Assembly: GCA_024518585.1 (NCBI GenBank)
Contig: JANIHI010000003.1
Coordinates: forward strand, 89,145-153,144
Reading direction: 5' to 3'
DNA from: Methanolinea sp.
GTDB lineage: Archaea; Halobacteriota; Methanomicrobia; Methanomicrobiales; Methanospirillaceae
DNA: 64,000 nucleotides
The position numbers were made by a program, and so were the translations under genes. Every line of letters starts with the position of its first letter. The first letter of the stretch is position 1. The notes under the pieces are model-generated. The model had not been told where the DNA came from and did no database searches. It saw only the letters and a list, made by a program, of their open reading frames with translations. This document shows positions 35,191 to 43,527 of this stretch, in pieces.

Positions 35191-36407
35191 GCAGCCACCG
35201 TCCTCTGGAGCGCATCAACGAACTGGGGGAGGCGCCCGGCAGGGATTGTTGCTCCCGCCCGGTTCCTGTGTCCCCCTCCGAATCCCCCGAGCTGGAGTGC
35301 CACCTCGTGCACGTCATCGCCAAGCTCGGTCTTTTGGCCCTGCACGGCGCGGACCGAGACAAAGACGAGGTCCCGACTCCGAGCGGCAACGAGAACGAGC
35401 GGTTCTGACCGCGGGCAGTCCCGGGAGAGGGCATCGGCAACGTCGCTTGCAACCGCGGGGTCTTCCACCTCGATGACGCCGGTGGGGTTCTCCTTCTCGC
35501 ATGCAGCCCGGATAGCCCTGATCACGTTTTGCCGGTGCTGGAACGAGCGGTCATAGGCCTCGGCAAGGCACGTGCTTGACCGCAGGCAGAGGGATGCCGC
35601 AAGCCCCCCGTACCCCGACTTCCCGCAGGCATCGACAACCGCTGCGAGGGTATGGGCATCGGAAATTACCTCCCTCCCGAGGGTGTAGCAAGTGCCGTAC
35701 AGGGACTCGAGTGTCGTTGCCGGGGCGAACGGTGCGACCCGCAGGACGACGAGGGAGAGGAGTTTTGACAGGGAGACCTTCTCCCCATCAGACGCACTCT
35801 CCAGGAGGTCCGAGACTGCCACCTCATCGCCGCTCACCTGGTGGAGGTAGGGTGCAACGGCACCGTAGAGCCTCTCGTGGTCATCCCTCCCGGGGAGCAG
35901 CAGACCTTTATCCGGCGAGACCAGGCCCAGCGCCACGGCATCATTGAAGATGGCGAGGTTCTCGCCTGCAAGATCCTGGCCGTCTCCGATTATCCCGAGC
36001 ATGACAAGCCCGGCGAGATCGCGGTTATCGCCCATTGCCTGGGCAACCAGGAACGCGGCCCCCGCCGAGGAGAGCTCGCGTTCACCGTCGATGCCGCAGA
36101 GGCGGGGGTTGACCTGGAGTTCTCCCGTAAACCGGGGGATGTGGTGGTCGATGACCATCACCTCCGGGGGAAGGTCGCCTGTCCCTGACCCGAGGTCACA
36201 CAGGAGTGTCGGGGTCTCCGGGGAGAGGGCGGCAGGGCTGATGTGCGAGACGATGCGGAGCCGGAACCGGACCCCCTTCCGGAGGAGGGCCGTGCAGGCA
36301 ATCGCACCGGCCGCTATTCCATCCGCATCGTGGTGGGCGTACACGTCCACGAAGTCCTGCCGGGAGAGGTGCCCGGCCAGCCTGGTTGCGGCCTCGGCAA
36401 GGGGCAT
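35187..36407 (-). CDS. RecJ-like single-strand exonuclease (DHH family)
   Basis: A 406-residue phosphoesterase. The DHH domain has YAHHDADGIAAGAIAC, LCDLGSGTGDLP, VIDHHIPRF and the GDGQD region; the DHHA1 domain ends in GGFGGGHRNRAGATIPAG. Archaeal proteins of this type (GAN/RecJ) act with the replication complex; the exact nuclease polarity here cannot be told. I start at the ATG at 36407 (MPLAEAATRLAGHL), four bases after the S15 stop; an in-frame start at 36437 would overlap S15. It ends overlapping pcc1 by 4 nt. Confidence 0.9.
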   Translation of the reverse strand: MPLAEAATRLAGHLSRQDFVDVYAHHDADGIAAGAIACTALLRKGVRFRLRIVSHISPAALSPETPTLLCDLGSGTGDLPPEVMVIDHHIPRFTGELQVNPRLCGIDGERELSSAGAAFLVAQAMGDNRDLAGLVMLGIIGDGQDLAGENLAIFNDAVALGLVSPDKGLLLPGRDDHERLYGAVAPYLHQVSGDEVAVSDLLESASDGEKVSLSKLLSLVVLRVAPFAPATTLESLYGTCYTLGREVISDAHTLAAVVDACGKSGYGGLAASLCLRSSTCLAEAYDRSFQHRQNVIRAIRAACEKENPTGVIEVEDPAVASDVADALSRDCPRSEPLVLVAARSRDLVFVSVRAVQGQKTELGDDVHEVALQLGGFGGGHRNRAGATIPAGRLPQFVDALQRTVAA

Positions 36408-36411
36408 GGAT

Positions 36412-36870
36412 TTACCGGGACAGGAGGATCTCGGCACTCTCCGGCTTGTAGCTCCAGTCGGCAGGCAGGCGTCCCGTTCCCCTGTAGTACTTGACGAGGC
36501 GCCGGACCTTGGACTCAGTGAGCTGCAGCTGCCGCTTGTTGTGCAGGTCGTTCTTGTTCTCCGCCATGTGCTTGCGGAGACCGAGAGCCTTTGCGATCAG
36601 GTTGCGCAGGTCCTCGGGGATCTCGGGCTCCATGCCCTTCTCCTTCAGGATTTGGCCGATCCGTTTTCCCGTGACGAGCTTCACGTCGGGGACGCCGTGG
36701 CGGTCCCGCAGGATTAGACCGATCCGGCTCGCAGAAAGGCCTTCTTTCCGCAGGTCGACGATGATCTTCTCGATGGCCGCGACATCCGTGTTCGCCCACG
36801 ACGGGGCTTCCTTGCGGAACGGGCGGACCGACCCCGAGTGTCCCCTGCGCCGTGCATGCATTCGTGCCAT
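36412..36870 (-). CDS. rps15: 30S ribosomal protein S15 (uS15), archaeal
   Basis: A 152-residue small-subunit protein. The archaeal N-terminal extension (ARMHARRRGHSGSVRPFRKE) and an HTH-like middle (SASRIGLILRDRHGVPDVK) precede the universal S15 core (ENKNDLHNKRQLQLTESKVR, then RLVKYYRGTGRLP). The ATG has a GGAGGTGAC ribosome binding site. It heads the leftward cluster S15-recJ-pcc1-S3Ae and is preceded by a leader region with several hairpins. Confidence 0.97.
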   Translation of the reverse strand: MARMHARRRGHSGSVRPFRKEAPSWANTDVAAIEKIIVDLRKEGLSASRIGLILRDRHGVPDVKLVTGKRIGQILKEKGMEPEIPEDLRNLIAKALGLRKHMAENKNDLHNKRQLQLTESKVRRLVKYYRGTGRLPADWSYKPESAEILLSR

Positions 36871-36929
36871 TGTCTTCTGTCACCTCCGATATAACAAAAT
36901 GTAAATCCGAAAAGAGCCATAGGCTGACT

Positions 36930-37045
36930 CTCCGTAATCCCAGGAGGCCTGGTTCCAGGCCCGTGCAGGCTTGCACGTCGGACTTACATCTGCCAGCACC
37001 CGTATGAACAGTGCTGGATACCAATGGGGCCGGCGCAGTATTAAT
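36930..37045 (-). promoter_or_regulatory. Promoter and structured leader upstream of rps15
   Basis: On the minus strand an ATCATTAATAC box (about 37031-37041) is followed by three stem-loops in a row: CCAGCAC/GTGCTGG around an 11-base loop, CGTGCA/TGCACG around a 4-base loop, and GGCCTGG/CCAGGCC around two bases. They would lie at the start of the rps15 message. The rps15 ribosome binding site is a further 50 nt downstream. This may be an autoregulatory leader or a separate small RNA; both are inference. Confidence 0.4.
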
Positions 37046-37065
37046 GATATCGGGAGAGGAGGCGG

Positions 37066-38295
37066 TCAGGCGGAGCCGTACCTGTTGATCAGACGGACAA
37101 GGTCTGCAAATGCCTCCATCTCGAGTGCAAGGACCTGTCCCCTCTCCATACCCATGCTCGTCTCGGCATCGGCGGTGAGGGTCTCGGGGCCCCTCATGAC
37201 CGTCCGTGGCACGCCGTCCCGCGAAAGGACCAACTCTGCCTCCCGGTCGTACACGAATGCCCTGCCCGGGATGATGACGAGGGGCTCGAGGGCTCCCGGG
37301 TCCAGGGACCGGAGGTCATCGATCGTGATCAGGCAGGCGATCTCCTTCTCGACTGGGACCACCTGTGCCCCCTTCCCGCATTGGGAGAGGATGGACTCGA
37401 TGAAGGGAGCGGCAATCCTGCCGGTGATGACACTAGCCCGCCTCTCGAGCCGGGGGAGCTTTGCGACCAGGTCAGGTTCTGCGGCGAGGGCAAATGGCGA
37501 CCCGATCTGGGGGTCCCAGAGGGGGGTCCCGCTGACCTTCATCCTGAACTTCCGGGAGAGGGCGGTGACCATGTCGCGGAACCCTGCGACCTCCTGCACG
37601 GGGTGGCCGGGAATCACGGGGGCGTTTCCGAGGATCAGGCCCTGGTCCGTCCGGTTGGCAAACCGCATCATTATGATGCCTTTTGCACCCCTCTCCTCGA
37701 GCCAGCGGCACGTCTCCTCGAGGACGGGGCCGTCGTTGACTCCCGGCAGGACAACGCATGCAGCATACACGTCGATCTCTCCACACAGCCTTTCGAGGAC
37801 CGCAAGGGACGCTTCCGGCGTCGGGTCGTGCATGTAGCGCTTCCGGAGTTCGGGGCGGACCGAGAAGACTGTGAACGAGATCTCGGCAAGGCCGGACTCA
37901 ACGAGAAAATCTGCGATGCCGGGGTCGTCGAACCCCTTTCCACTCGTGTACCCGATGTGGAGCGGGGCCTCCATGCTCGCGAGGAGCTCGATTAAGTCCC
38001 GGAACCGGGGATAACAGCTCGGGTCTCCGCCGCCGCTGATGGTGATGCGGCTCACCTCGTCAGGGATGGCCTGGAGGCGTGCGAGGACATCGTCGGCAAT
38101 GTCGCGGAGGTCCTTGAAACCGCTATAGTATTCGCGGACGCTCCGGCTGCAATAGTCGCACCCTTTCCTGAAGGGCGGGCAGTACCGGCAGCCAAAGGGG
38201 GGTGTGTCCCTGACGTGCTTGAAGTAGCAGTACTCGCAGAAGCCCCGGCAATCGACACCGGGACGTCCCCCGATGTCGACGGAAAGGTGTGCCAT
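37066..38295 (-). CDS. mmp10: Mmp10 radical SAM protein (McrA arginine methylase)
   Basis: A 409-residue B12-dependent radical SAM enzyme that installs 5-methylarginine in the alpha subunit of methyl-coenzyme M reductase. The N-terminus has the family signature VDIGGRPGVDCRGFCEYCYF with the CxxxCxxC iron-sulfur triad variant, then a second cysteine group CRYCPPFRKGCDYCSRSV. ITISGGGDPSCYPRF is the SAM-binding segment. The protein is found in methanogens and identifies the host as one. It stands alone upstream of the rps15 promoter. Confidence 0.93.
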   Translation of the reverse strand: MAHLSVDIGGRPGVDCRGFCEYCYFKHVRDTPPFGCRYCPPFRKGCDYCSRSVREYYSGFKDLRDIADDVLARLQAIPDEVSRITISGGGDPSCYPRFRDLIELLASMEAPLHIGYTSGKGFDDPGIADFLVESGLAEISFTVFSVRPELRKRYMHDPTPEASLAVLERLCGEIDVYAACVVLPGVNDGPVLEETCRWLEERGAKGIIMMRFANRTDQGLILGNAPVIPGHPVQEVAGFRDMVTALSRKFRMKVSGTPLWDPQIGSPFALAAEPDLVAKLPRLERRASVITGRIAAPFIESILSQCGKGAQVVPVEKEIACLITIDDLRSLDPGALEPLVIIPGRAFVYDREAELVLSRDGVPRTVMRGPETLTADAETSMGMERGQVLALEMEAFADLVRLINRYGSA

Positions 38296-38351
38296 TGTTC
38301 CAGTACCTGTCTTCTTTCGGGGTTGTTAATGCCTTTGGGTGGGGGCAATCG

Positions 38352-38880
38352 TCAGGAGAGGACAAAGGCGGTATCGTTGCCTCCCCACACGATATGGATG
38401 TCCTTGCAGGCGATTGTGTCCCGGCTACCACCGTGTGTCAGCCCTGCCGTCTCTATCACGAGGCGGACAGTAATAGGGGGTTTCTGTGTCCCCATGTCAT
38501 CAGGCGGGTATGACCAGTAGACGGAATGCTGGTCCGTGACGATATTTCGGCCGTCGATGATGACCCTGTAGTCCGGGGCGTTCCCCGTCACGAGATGTCC
38601 GTCGTCCACAGTCCAGTTATAGACCACCGGGACGGGTGCAGTAACCCAGTTGAAAGACGCGAAGTCCGATGGTCGATGGCATGAGGGGGCTGTAACGACC
38701 GGGAGCAGCCTTTATCAGAATGTCCGGCTGGCCGGGTGCGAGGGTGATCCCTGCAGTCGATGGTGCGGGTGGTGCGGGGGTGGATATCGCCGGGGGTATC
38801 TCCCTCACCAGGGAGGTGCAGCCTGCGGAGAGCAACAAAGTGATGACAGTGGAGATCGCGAGCGCGAAGGCTATTCTCAC
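38352..38880 (-). pseudogene. Lipoprotein gene frameshifted by a 7-bp tandem duplication
   Basis: The first frame (GTG at 38880) encodes a lipoprotein signal with lipobox (ISTVITLLLSAGC), a Pro/Ala/Thr linker and a start of a globular part (ILIKAAPGRYSPLMPS), then goes out of frame and stops at 38617. The second frame (to 38352) continues with DFASFNWVTAPVPVVYNWTV and ends NDTAFVLS. At the junction the plus strand reads CGATGGT CGATGGC (38667-38680), a 7-bp tandem duplication. Removing one copy joins the frames exactly, giving about 174 residues. I do not recognise the domain; the WxVDDG and SVYWSYPPDD segments suggest a beta-sandwich. The start overlaps the end of an upstream open frame. Confidence 0.75.
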
Positions 38881-39123
38881 CTTTCTGGTGTCTCTGCCCT
38901 GGAGCGATAATGCTCCCTCATGGTCGGATCTTCCCCCTTTCTGGTCGCGCCGTTTTCCGGGGCAACGGGCTTGCGGGTATCGGATCCCCCTTCGTTGCGG
39001 GCAGGAAAGGGAAAGGGCATATCAGGTGAGAATCCCCTTGTGAGATAAGGGAGCGTGCGAGTCCTGGGAGAGAGGGTTGCGGGATCGATCGTGGAACGGG
39101 ACACATACGCGGACATCCGGGTA

Positions 39124-39132
39124 GCTATAAAC
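39124..39132 (+). promoter_or_regulatory. TATA box for the UPF0248 gene
   Basis: GCTATAAAC lies 60-68 bp before the ATG at 39192, leaving a leader of about 35 nt that ends in a GGGAGGAAC ribosome binding site. The 311-bp gap from 38881 holds nothing else I can assign; open frames in it lack coding character. Confidence 0.55.
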
Positions 39133-39191
39133 CTGGTCTTTCACGACCGGGCACACCCCTCCCGTATCATGCTCCCGGGGTGGGAGGAACA

Positions 39192-39458
39192 ATGAGGAAG
39201 AGCCGCGAGATCCTTCTCCGGTGCTACCATGACCCGGCGTTCGTCTTCTCCGATGTCACCGTCTGCTTCATCGACCGTGGTGCGCCGGGCAACGAGTCAT
39301 GCATCGGGGGAGAGAGGATAGTGGCCCTCGACTCCCAGTACATGGTTGTGGGGGAAGAGCCGGAGCCGTCTTTCATTCCCTATCACCGCATCACCCGGAT
39401 TATATACCGGGGAATGGTGCTGTGGGAACGGGGAGCAAAGAGGGGGAGTCTGGAATAA
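39192..39458 (+). CDS. UPF0248 / MJ1316-domain protein (DUF504)
   Basis: An 88-residue protein of the MJ1316 family, associated with RNA end recognition or repair in comparative studies. The domain pattern is visible from CYHDPAFVFSDVTVCFIDRG to the hallmark FIPYHRITRIIYRGMVLWER. I start at the ATG at 39192 (GGGAGGAACA precedes it) rather than the in-frame GTG at 39180. A tRNA-Thr gene follows 45 bp downstream on the same strand. Confidence 0.85.
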   Translation: MRKSREILLRCYHDPAFVFSDVTVCFIDRGAPGNESCIGGERIVALDSQYMVVGEEPEPSFIPYHRITRIIYRGMVLWERGAKRGSLE

Positions 39459-39503
39459 TCACGTCGCCATCTTTTTCACATTCCGGCTGCAACACTATAT
39501 GGC

Positions 39504-39576
39504 GCCCCAGTGGCTTAGCTGGCAGAGCGGCTGACTTGTAATCAGCAGGTCCCGTGTTCAAATCACGGCTGGGGCT
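39504..39576 (+). tRNA. tRNA-Thr (UGU)
   Basis: A seven-pair acceptor stem (GCCCCAG/CTGGGGC), D arm with TAGCTGGCAGAGC, anticodon arm CTGAC-TTGTAAT-CAG giving anticodon TGT, and T arm GTGTTCAAATCAC are all standard. The discriminator is T (U73), as in archaeal tRNA-Thr. CCA is not encoded and no intron is present. Confidence 0.97.
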
Positions 39577-39761
39577 CTGAACATGGCTTGGATAGAATGC
39601 TAAATTACCCTCTATTTCGGAAAATAAAACAGATAATGGTTATCTTTTTGTTAATTGTATTATTATTGATTTGAACATACCTGAAAAATTTCCTTTTAGG
39701 TCTGGGAATCCGCCAATCATTCCCCATTACTGAATTTTTCTTATCCTCCCCCTTCACCTCC
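39577..39761. other. AT-rich intergenic stretch after tRNA-Thr
   Basis: About 185 bp, clearly more AT-rich than its surroundings, with runs such as TTTTTGTTAATTG. It could hold the tRNA terminator (T5 near 39645) and marks the change from conserved genes to accessory genes. No gene, repeat or attachment site is visible. Confidence 0.4.
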
Positions 39762-41213
39762 TCACTCTATCTTCCCCGTCTTCCGGATGAACAGGCCTGC
39801 AATGAACATGCCGATAACCACCAGCATCATCGCTACGAACGCCCACTCCATCCCCTGGTTAACCGCGGCATCGCTGATCCCGATTGACAACAGGGGCTGG
39901 CCGGGAAGGTAGGATGATGGTTGACCGGAAGGCAGTCCTCGGACGAAACCAATGGCCAGGACGATCCCGATGAGTGCCGTCCCAAGAGAGCTTCCCAGCT
40001 GCCGGGTGGTGTTATAGATACCTGACGCATCTGTCTGGCGCTCGCTCGGAATCGAGGAGAGGGTGAGGTTGGTCACCTGGGAAAGGACGAGGCCAAGCCC
40101 GATCCCGAACAGGAGACTTCCGGGGAAGATATCATGGGCGGTGGTGGTGAGGGAAAAGATGTCCCTCAGGGATGCCAGTCCCGCTCCGGTGACTGCTATT
40201 CCCAAAAGGAGCAGGTATTTTGGTTCGAACAACGATGCGAGCCTGGCACCGAGGATGGAGAAGACGACGACCCCAAGGGTCATGGGCATAAGGGCGACAC
40301 CGGTTTCATACGCGCTTGCACCCGTAACCATCTCGTAGAAGAGGGGGAAGATGAACATGAAACCGGCACTAACAAACTTCTGTCCGATGGCGACCACATT
40401 CCCGGCAAGAAAGGAACGTGTTGGAACGATGGTCACATCTATAAGGACCCCTTTCGCGTTCCTGATCTGACGCCTCTCCCAGAAGTAAAACCCGAAAAGG
40501 AGGATGATCCCCCCGGAGATGAGAATGGGAACGATCACCCATTCTGAAGGCACTTTTACCATGAGGATCCCAAAAACCAGGGACATGAGGCCGAGAACCG
40601 AGAGGAGTGCTCCTCCACCATCAAAGCTCTTCCAGGATGCGGTGGGACGAGTCTCATTCAATACCTTATGGAGGGCAAAGATGATGAGAAGGATGACCAT
40701 CTCGAGAGCAAATACCCCCCGCCAGGAATAGTTGGTGGTGAGATATCCGCCGACGACAAGGCCAAAGATGCTGGCCGCCGCTGCGATCCCGCCCCATACA
40801 CCAAAGGCGAATGCCCGTTCTTTCCCCTCGTAAGTCCCGGTGATGAAAGTGACCGTTGCCGGGAGCATCAGCACCGTGCCTATCCCCTCAAGTATTGACC
40901 AGCCTACGAGGAACATGGCTGCATTCTGGCTGGTCGCGGCCGTAAAAATCCCGACGCCATACACGGCAGCACCGATCAGGAACGCCCTTCTCCTCCCGAT
41001 GAAATCCTGAAGCTTTGCTCCTATAAGCATGAAGGCGGCCTTCACCAGGGTATAGATACTGATGATGGTTTGAATGGTTGAGGCATCGGTATTCAGGTCA
41101 TGCACAAGGGCGCTGATGGAGACCTCCATGGTGGTGGTATCGATGACCAGGATGAACACCGCCAGGCTGACAATGAGAAGGACGTCCCAGGAAGAAAAGC
41201 GGTGCTTTTCCAT
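39762..41213 (-). CDS. MFS drug-efflux transporter, DHA2 (14-helix) type
   Basis: A 483-residue permease. The N-terminal DVLLIVSLAVFILVIDTTTM fits the DHA2 helix 1 motif (LDxT), followed by GAKLQDFIGRRRAFLIGAAV as the MFS loop 2-3 motif and GWSILEGIGTVLMLPATVTF with motif C-like GGYLTTNYSWRGVFAL. Conserved SLGTALIGI and NTTRQLGSS occur late. Likely exports drugs or toxic organics; substrate unknown. I start at the ATG at 41213 (MEKHRFSSW); an in-frame GTG at 41282 would add 23 polar residues. Neither has a clear ribosome binding site. Nothing is visible in the gap from here to 41462. Confidence 0.9.
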   Translation of the reverse strand: MEKHRFSSWDVLLIVSLAVFILVIDTTTMEVSISALVHDLNTDASTIQTIISIYTLVKAAFMLIGAKLQDFIGRRRAFLIGAAVYGVGIFTAATSQNAAMFLVGWSILEGIGTVLMLPATVTFITGTYEGKERAFAFGVWGGIAAAASIFGLVVGGYLTTNYSWRGVFALEMVILLIIFALHKVLNETRPTASWKSFDGGGALLSVLGLMSLVFGILMVKVPSEWVIVPILISGGIILLFGFYFWERRQIRNAKGVLIDVTIVPTRSFLAGNVVAIGQKFVSAGFMFIFPLFYEMVTGASAYETGVALMPMTLGVVVFSILGARLASLFEPKYLLLLGIAVTGAGLASLRDIFSLTTTAHDIFPGSLLFGIGLGLVLSQVTNLTLSSIPSERQTDASGIYNTTRQLGSSLGTALIGIVLAIGFVRGLPSGQPSSYLPGQPLLSIGISDAAVNQGMEWAFVAMMLVVIGMFIAGLFIRKTGKIE

Positions 41214-41462
41214 AGACCAGTGTAAACAGGACACCTGATAAGTAGGTATCGAAGTGAGATTTTCAGACTCCAGCTCCGTCACGATGACTCTTTCTATAGG
41301 ATTACCTGATGTTCTTAGCCGTACCCATTTTCAACTATATTTGAGCGCGAGCACAAAAATAACTGGAATAAGGGCTCCGTTGCCAAACCCGCTGGGGCTT
41401 TTACCGAAACGATACCCCTATCCTCTCCCAAGTCTCCTCTTCTCATCGCATCCGGGAACTGT

Positions 41463-41996
41463 TCACCGTACTTGGGGCTTTCTCGTGATCTCAACCCCAA
41501 CCTCATTTCTCCGCAGGAATCCCGGTGTTATGGGAGAATTGTACCTCATCAGGAATGGTGTTCCCACGGTGGGAATGTTCGCTTCCCCGAGGGTCTTGAG
41601 GAGCCGTTCGGAAACGACAGAGACATCGCGGTCAGATGCATTTCCCCGGAACCCGATGACCGCCAGTTCCCGTGGGGGTATCTCCTGGATGCTGATCCGA
41701 CTGTCAAGGGGATCTGGCACATCATCCCTCCGGGAGGCTGCAGGCATGACGAATGACATCGTATTTGAACCAGATATCACGGGTGCTGTCATGGCAATCT
41801 TCTCATGGGTGATGACAGGGGAGGTCATAGGGACCTTCTTCCTGGACTGGTTATTTCCAGAGATGTAGCGGAAGAGGATCATGAATGCCTCATTTTCATC
41901 TTTTCCGGAAACGGTGGCGAGAATAAGGGGGGGATAGGTGCGGAATTCGACCTCTCCCATGCGTCCGGTTACTTCGTACGCTATAGACTCGGTCAT
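41463..41996 (-). CDS. SOUL family heme-binding protein
   Basis: A 177-residue protein of the SOUL/HBP family, which bind heme or related tetrapyrroles. The family pattern is clear: IAYEVTGRMGEVEFRTYPPL at the start, then FMILFRYISGNNQSRKKVPM and TSPVITHEKIAMTAPVIS, and near the end FLMRYNSPITPGFLRRNEV. The ATG at 41996 (MTESIAYE) has a GGGAGGACCC ribosome binding site. The role in archaea is unknown; a heme trafficking function is inference. Confidence 0.92.
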   Translation of the reverse strand: MTESIAYEVTGRMGEVEFRTYPPLILATVSGKDENEAFMILFRYISGNNQSRKKVPMTSPVITHEKIAMTAPVISGSNTMSFVMPAASRRDDVPDPLDSRISIQEIPPRELAVIGFRGNASDRDVSVVSERLLKTLGEANIPTVGTPFLMRYNSPITPGFLRRNEVGVEITRKPQVR

Positions 41997-42008
41997 GGGT
42001 CCTCCCAT

Positions 42009-42248
42009 TCATGACATGACACCTTCAGGGTAAAAGAGTGATGGGAAGGGGAACGGTCATGGAGGGGAGAAGGAGAGGACGGAATTTTTCCCCATCTCCC
42101 CCGCTGGCTCTCATGACTGACATACCCTGCGGACAGTATAGTACCGCGGAGGAAGGGGTGGAAGCAGCTGCAATTAAAAGGTCGCCATGCTGTCAAGATC
42201 TAGAGAATGTGACTTCGACCAGGAATGCAGGGACAGAAATGAAAGAGA
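42009..42248. other. Intergenic region without assignable gene
   Basis: Open frames occur on both strands but none has a recognisable motif, start signal or codon pattern. It borders a decayed AlkD-like gene and probably belongs to the same stretch of gene decay. Confidence 0.35.
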
Positions 42249-42392
42249 TGGAAAAGACCGGTCGCGATTCCCAAGCCCCTCGTCCTCGTGAATGGGTACT
42301 ATTTTATCGACTTTTCACTCGCCGATGAAGAACTGCTCACCACTATCGAGAATACCATACAGGCAGGCGGGGCCCAGGTAAAGAGAGACTAA
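42249..42392 (+). pseudogene. Possible gene remnant (C-terminal fragment)
   Basis: One frame reads PVAIPKPLVLVNGYYFIDFS followed by LADEELLTTIENTIQAGGAQ and ends at TAA 42390. It has protein-like composition and an amphipathic C-terminal helix, but no start codon with ribosome binding site and a TGA just upstream. It overlaps the end of the opposite-strand AlkD remnant. I do not recognise the family. Confidence 0.25.
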
Positions 42393-42957
42393 CACCGATC
42401 ACTTATCATCGCCTTGGCTTTCAGAACCACTGGCCTAAGTTCCATCGCGTACCAGGGTGCAGTTCTCGGCATCTACCCTTTATGCTCCATGATAAACGAG
42501 AATACCTCATCCGTATGCTTTCTGCTCGCCTCCTTGAGGAGCCACCCGTACCCCATGTCTATCATATCGTCGCCATCGGTCAGGAGGAATTTCGCAATCG
42601 AGATCGATTCCTCAAGGAATTTTCCGTGCTTTGCCTGCACGATGAGCGAAACGTCCGCTGCCTTCCGCAACAAGCGGTTTTCTGATTGTGCCTACTGCTC
42701 AAACTCGCCTATAGAGGCCGGGAACCGCTCGATGAAATTTCCTACAGTGTGGTTGCAGAAACCATCGCAGGACGCCCAGTTGGTGATGGAGGTGTCGATC
42801 CAGTGCCGGAAGACCGCGATATCCTGCCGGGAATAACGCCGGAAGAGACGGCGAGCCCATTCCGAGGCGATGAAGGACCTTCCAGGTAACCGGTCCGATA
42901 CATCTCATCGCAGAGGGGGAGGATCTGCCGTTTATCCCGGGACCGGATCTCCGCCCA
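42389..42957 (-). pseudogene. Decayed AlkD-family DNA alkylation repair gene
   Basis: Minus-strand frames show the HEAT-like AlkD (DNA glycosylase) pattern in pieces: EIRSRDKRQILPLCDEMYRT, then after a frame change near 42875 FIASEWARRLFRRYSRQDIA and DTSITNWASCDGFCNHTVGN (family hallmark NWxxCDxFC), then a TAG at 42692-42694, then LLRKAADVSLIVQAKHGKFL and DMGYGWLLKEASRKHTDEVF, a second TAG at 42473-42475, and MPRTAPWYAME, which matches the family MPRTxLRYAIE. A frameshift plus two in-frame stops and a lost N-terminus make it a clear pseudogene. Confidence 0.8.
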
Positions 42958-43290
42958 TTACTTTTTCGCGATAGCGGTAGCGGTCGCAGTCTTCATGCCA
43001 GAGCACCTGACAGGTTTCTGAAGAATCGCTGGGAACCCTTCCGGAACCCGGGGAATCAGCGTGCCTTTTCTATTCCTCCTGAATAAGGGAAATGACCGGG
43101 TCCATGCAGGGATTGTGGGGGGGGGAAGGGAATAAGAAGTTTGTTGGCAAGCGGGCCAGAGAGGGAGGACTCGTGGGGGGGCGACTAGGCTGGGACCCGG
43201 TGTTCCTCAACCCAGACAGGCGAACCGCCCAACCGGGACGCAACCGTCCACCTTTGCAGATCTTCCCTCACCCATCTAGGAAAAGGCCTC
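42958..43290. other. Non-coding or decayed stretch upstream of the AlkD remnant
   Basis: Minus-strand translation shows a segment ALWHEDCDRYRYREKVMGG in a third frame, perhaps part of the same decayed gene, and a CAGGAGGAATAG sequence near 43075 that looks like an old ribosome binding site. An open plus-strand frame here is the shadow of the TusA-like gene. No intact gene is visible. Confidence 0.35.
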
Positions 43291-43512
43291 TTACTTCCCG
43301 ATGCGGACGAGGTACCTGTTCTCGGCGGTTGCGGTCCACGAGACCTGGTATCCCTGGCCCGAAAAGGGGGAGCATGTATTGTCCACCTGTTCCCTCGTTG
43401 CGTAAAATGCCACGGCATCCCCCGGGGGAAGCTTGTTCAGAAGAATTTTCAGCTTAATCATCAGGTTAGTGCAGGTCAGTTCCGTGAAGTCCTTTGCGTT
43501 TGTGGTCTCCAT
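43291..43512 (-). CDS. TusA-like sulfur-carrier protein lacking the CPxP prolines
   Basis: A 73-residue protein with the TusA/SirA fold pattern: the single conserved cysteine is in FTELTCTNLMIKLKILLNKL, followed by PPGDAVAFYATREQVDN. Canonical TusA has CPxP at the cysteine; here it is CTNL, so the persulfide site is altered. It lies 15 bp after the DsrE-like fusion gene, last in an operon with two YeeE/YedE genes. Together these suggest sulfur (or selenium) atom relay from an imported thio-compound; the chemistry is inferred. Confidence 0.75.
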   Translation of the reverse strand: METTNAKDFTELTCTNLMIKLKILLNKLPPGDAVAFYATREQVDNTCSPFSGQGYQVSWTATAENRYLVRIGK

Positions 43513-43527
43513 GGTATCACTTTTCTC

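Noticed and set aside
38877..39116. Minus-strand open frame ending at the lipoprotein start
   Set aside because: Its sequence has no motif, several in-frame starts without ribosome binding sites, and it runs antisense across the UPF0248 promoter. It might add a short cytosolic leader, but I cannot support it.
42038..42328. Plus-strand open frame of 96 codons
   Set aside because: Begins inside the SOUL gene promoter region, has no motif and overlaps a more protein-like fragment in another frame.
42473..42694. Pyrrolysine read-through of the two TAG codons in the AlkD-like gene
   Set aside because: A frameshift and loss of the N-terminal part also disable the gene, so simple decay is the better explanation; no pyl genes are in the window.
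39577..43290. Possible integrated element next to tRNA-Thr
   Set aside because: The region after the tRNA is accessory and partly decayed, but there is no integrase, no repeat of the tRNA 3' end and no phage or plasmid gene.
43092..43457. Plus-strand open frame of 121 codons
   Set aside because: It is antisense to the TusA-like gene, is rich in Arg, Pro and Gly, and has no recognisable motif; a shadow of the opposite strand.
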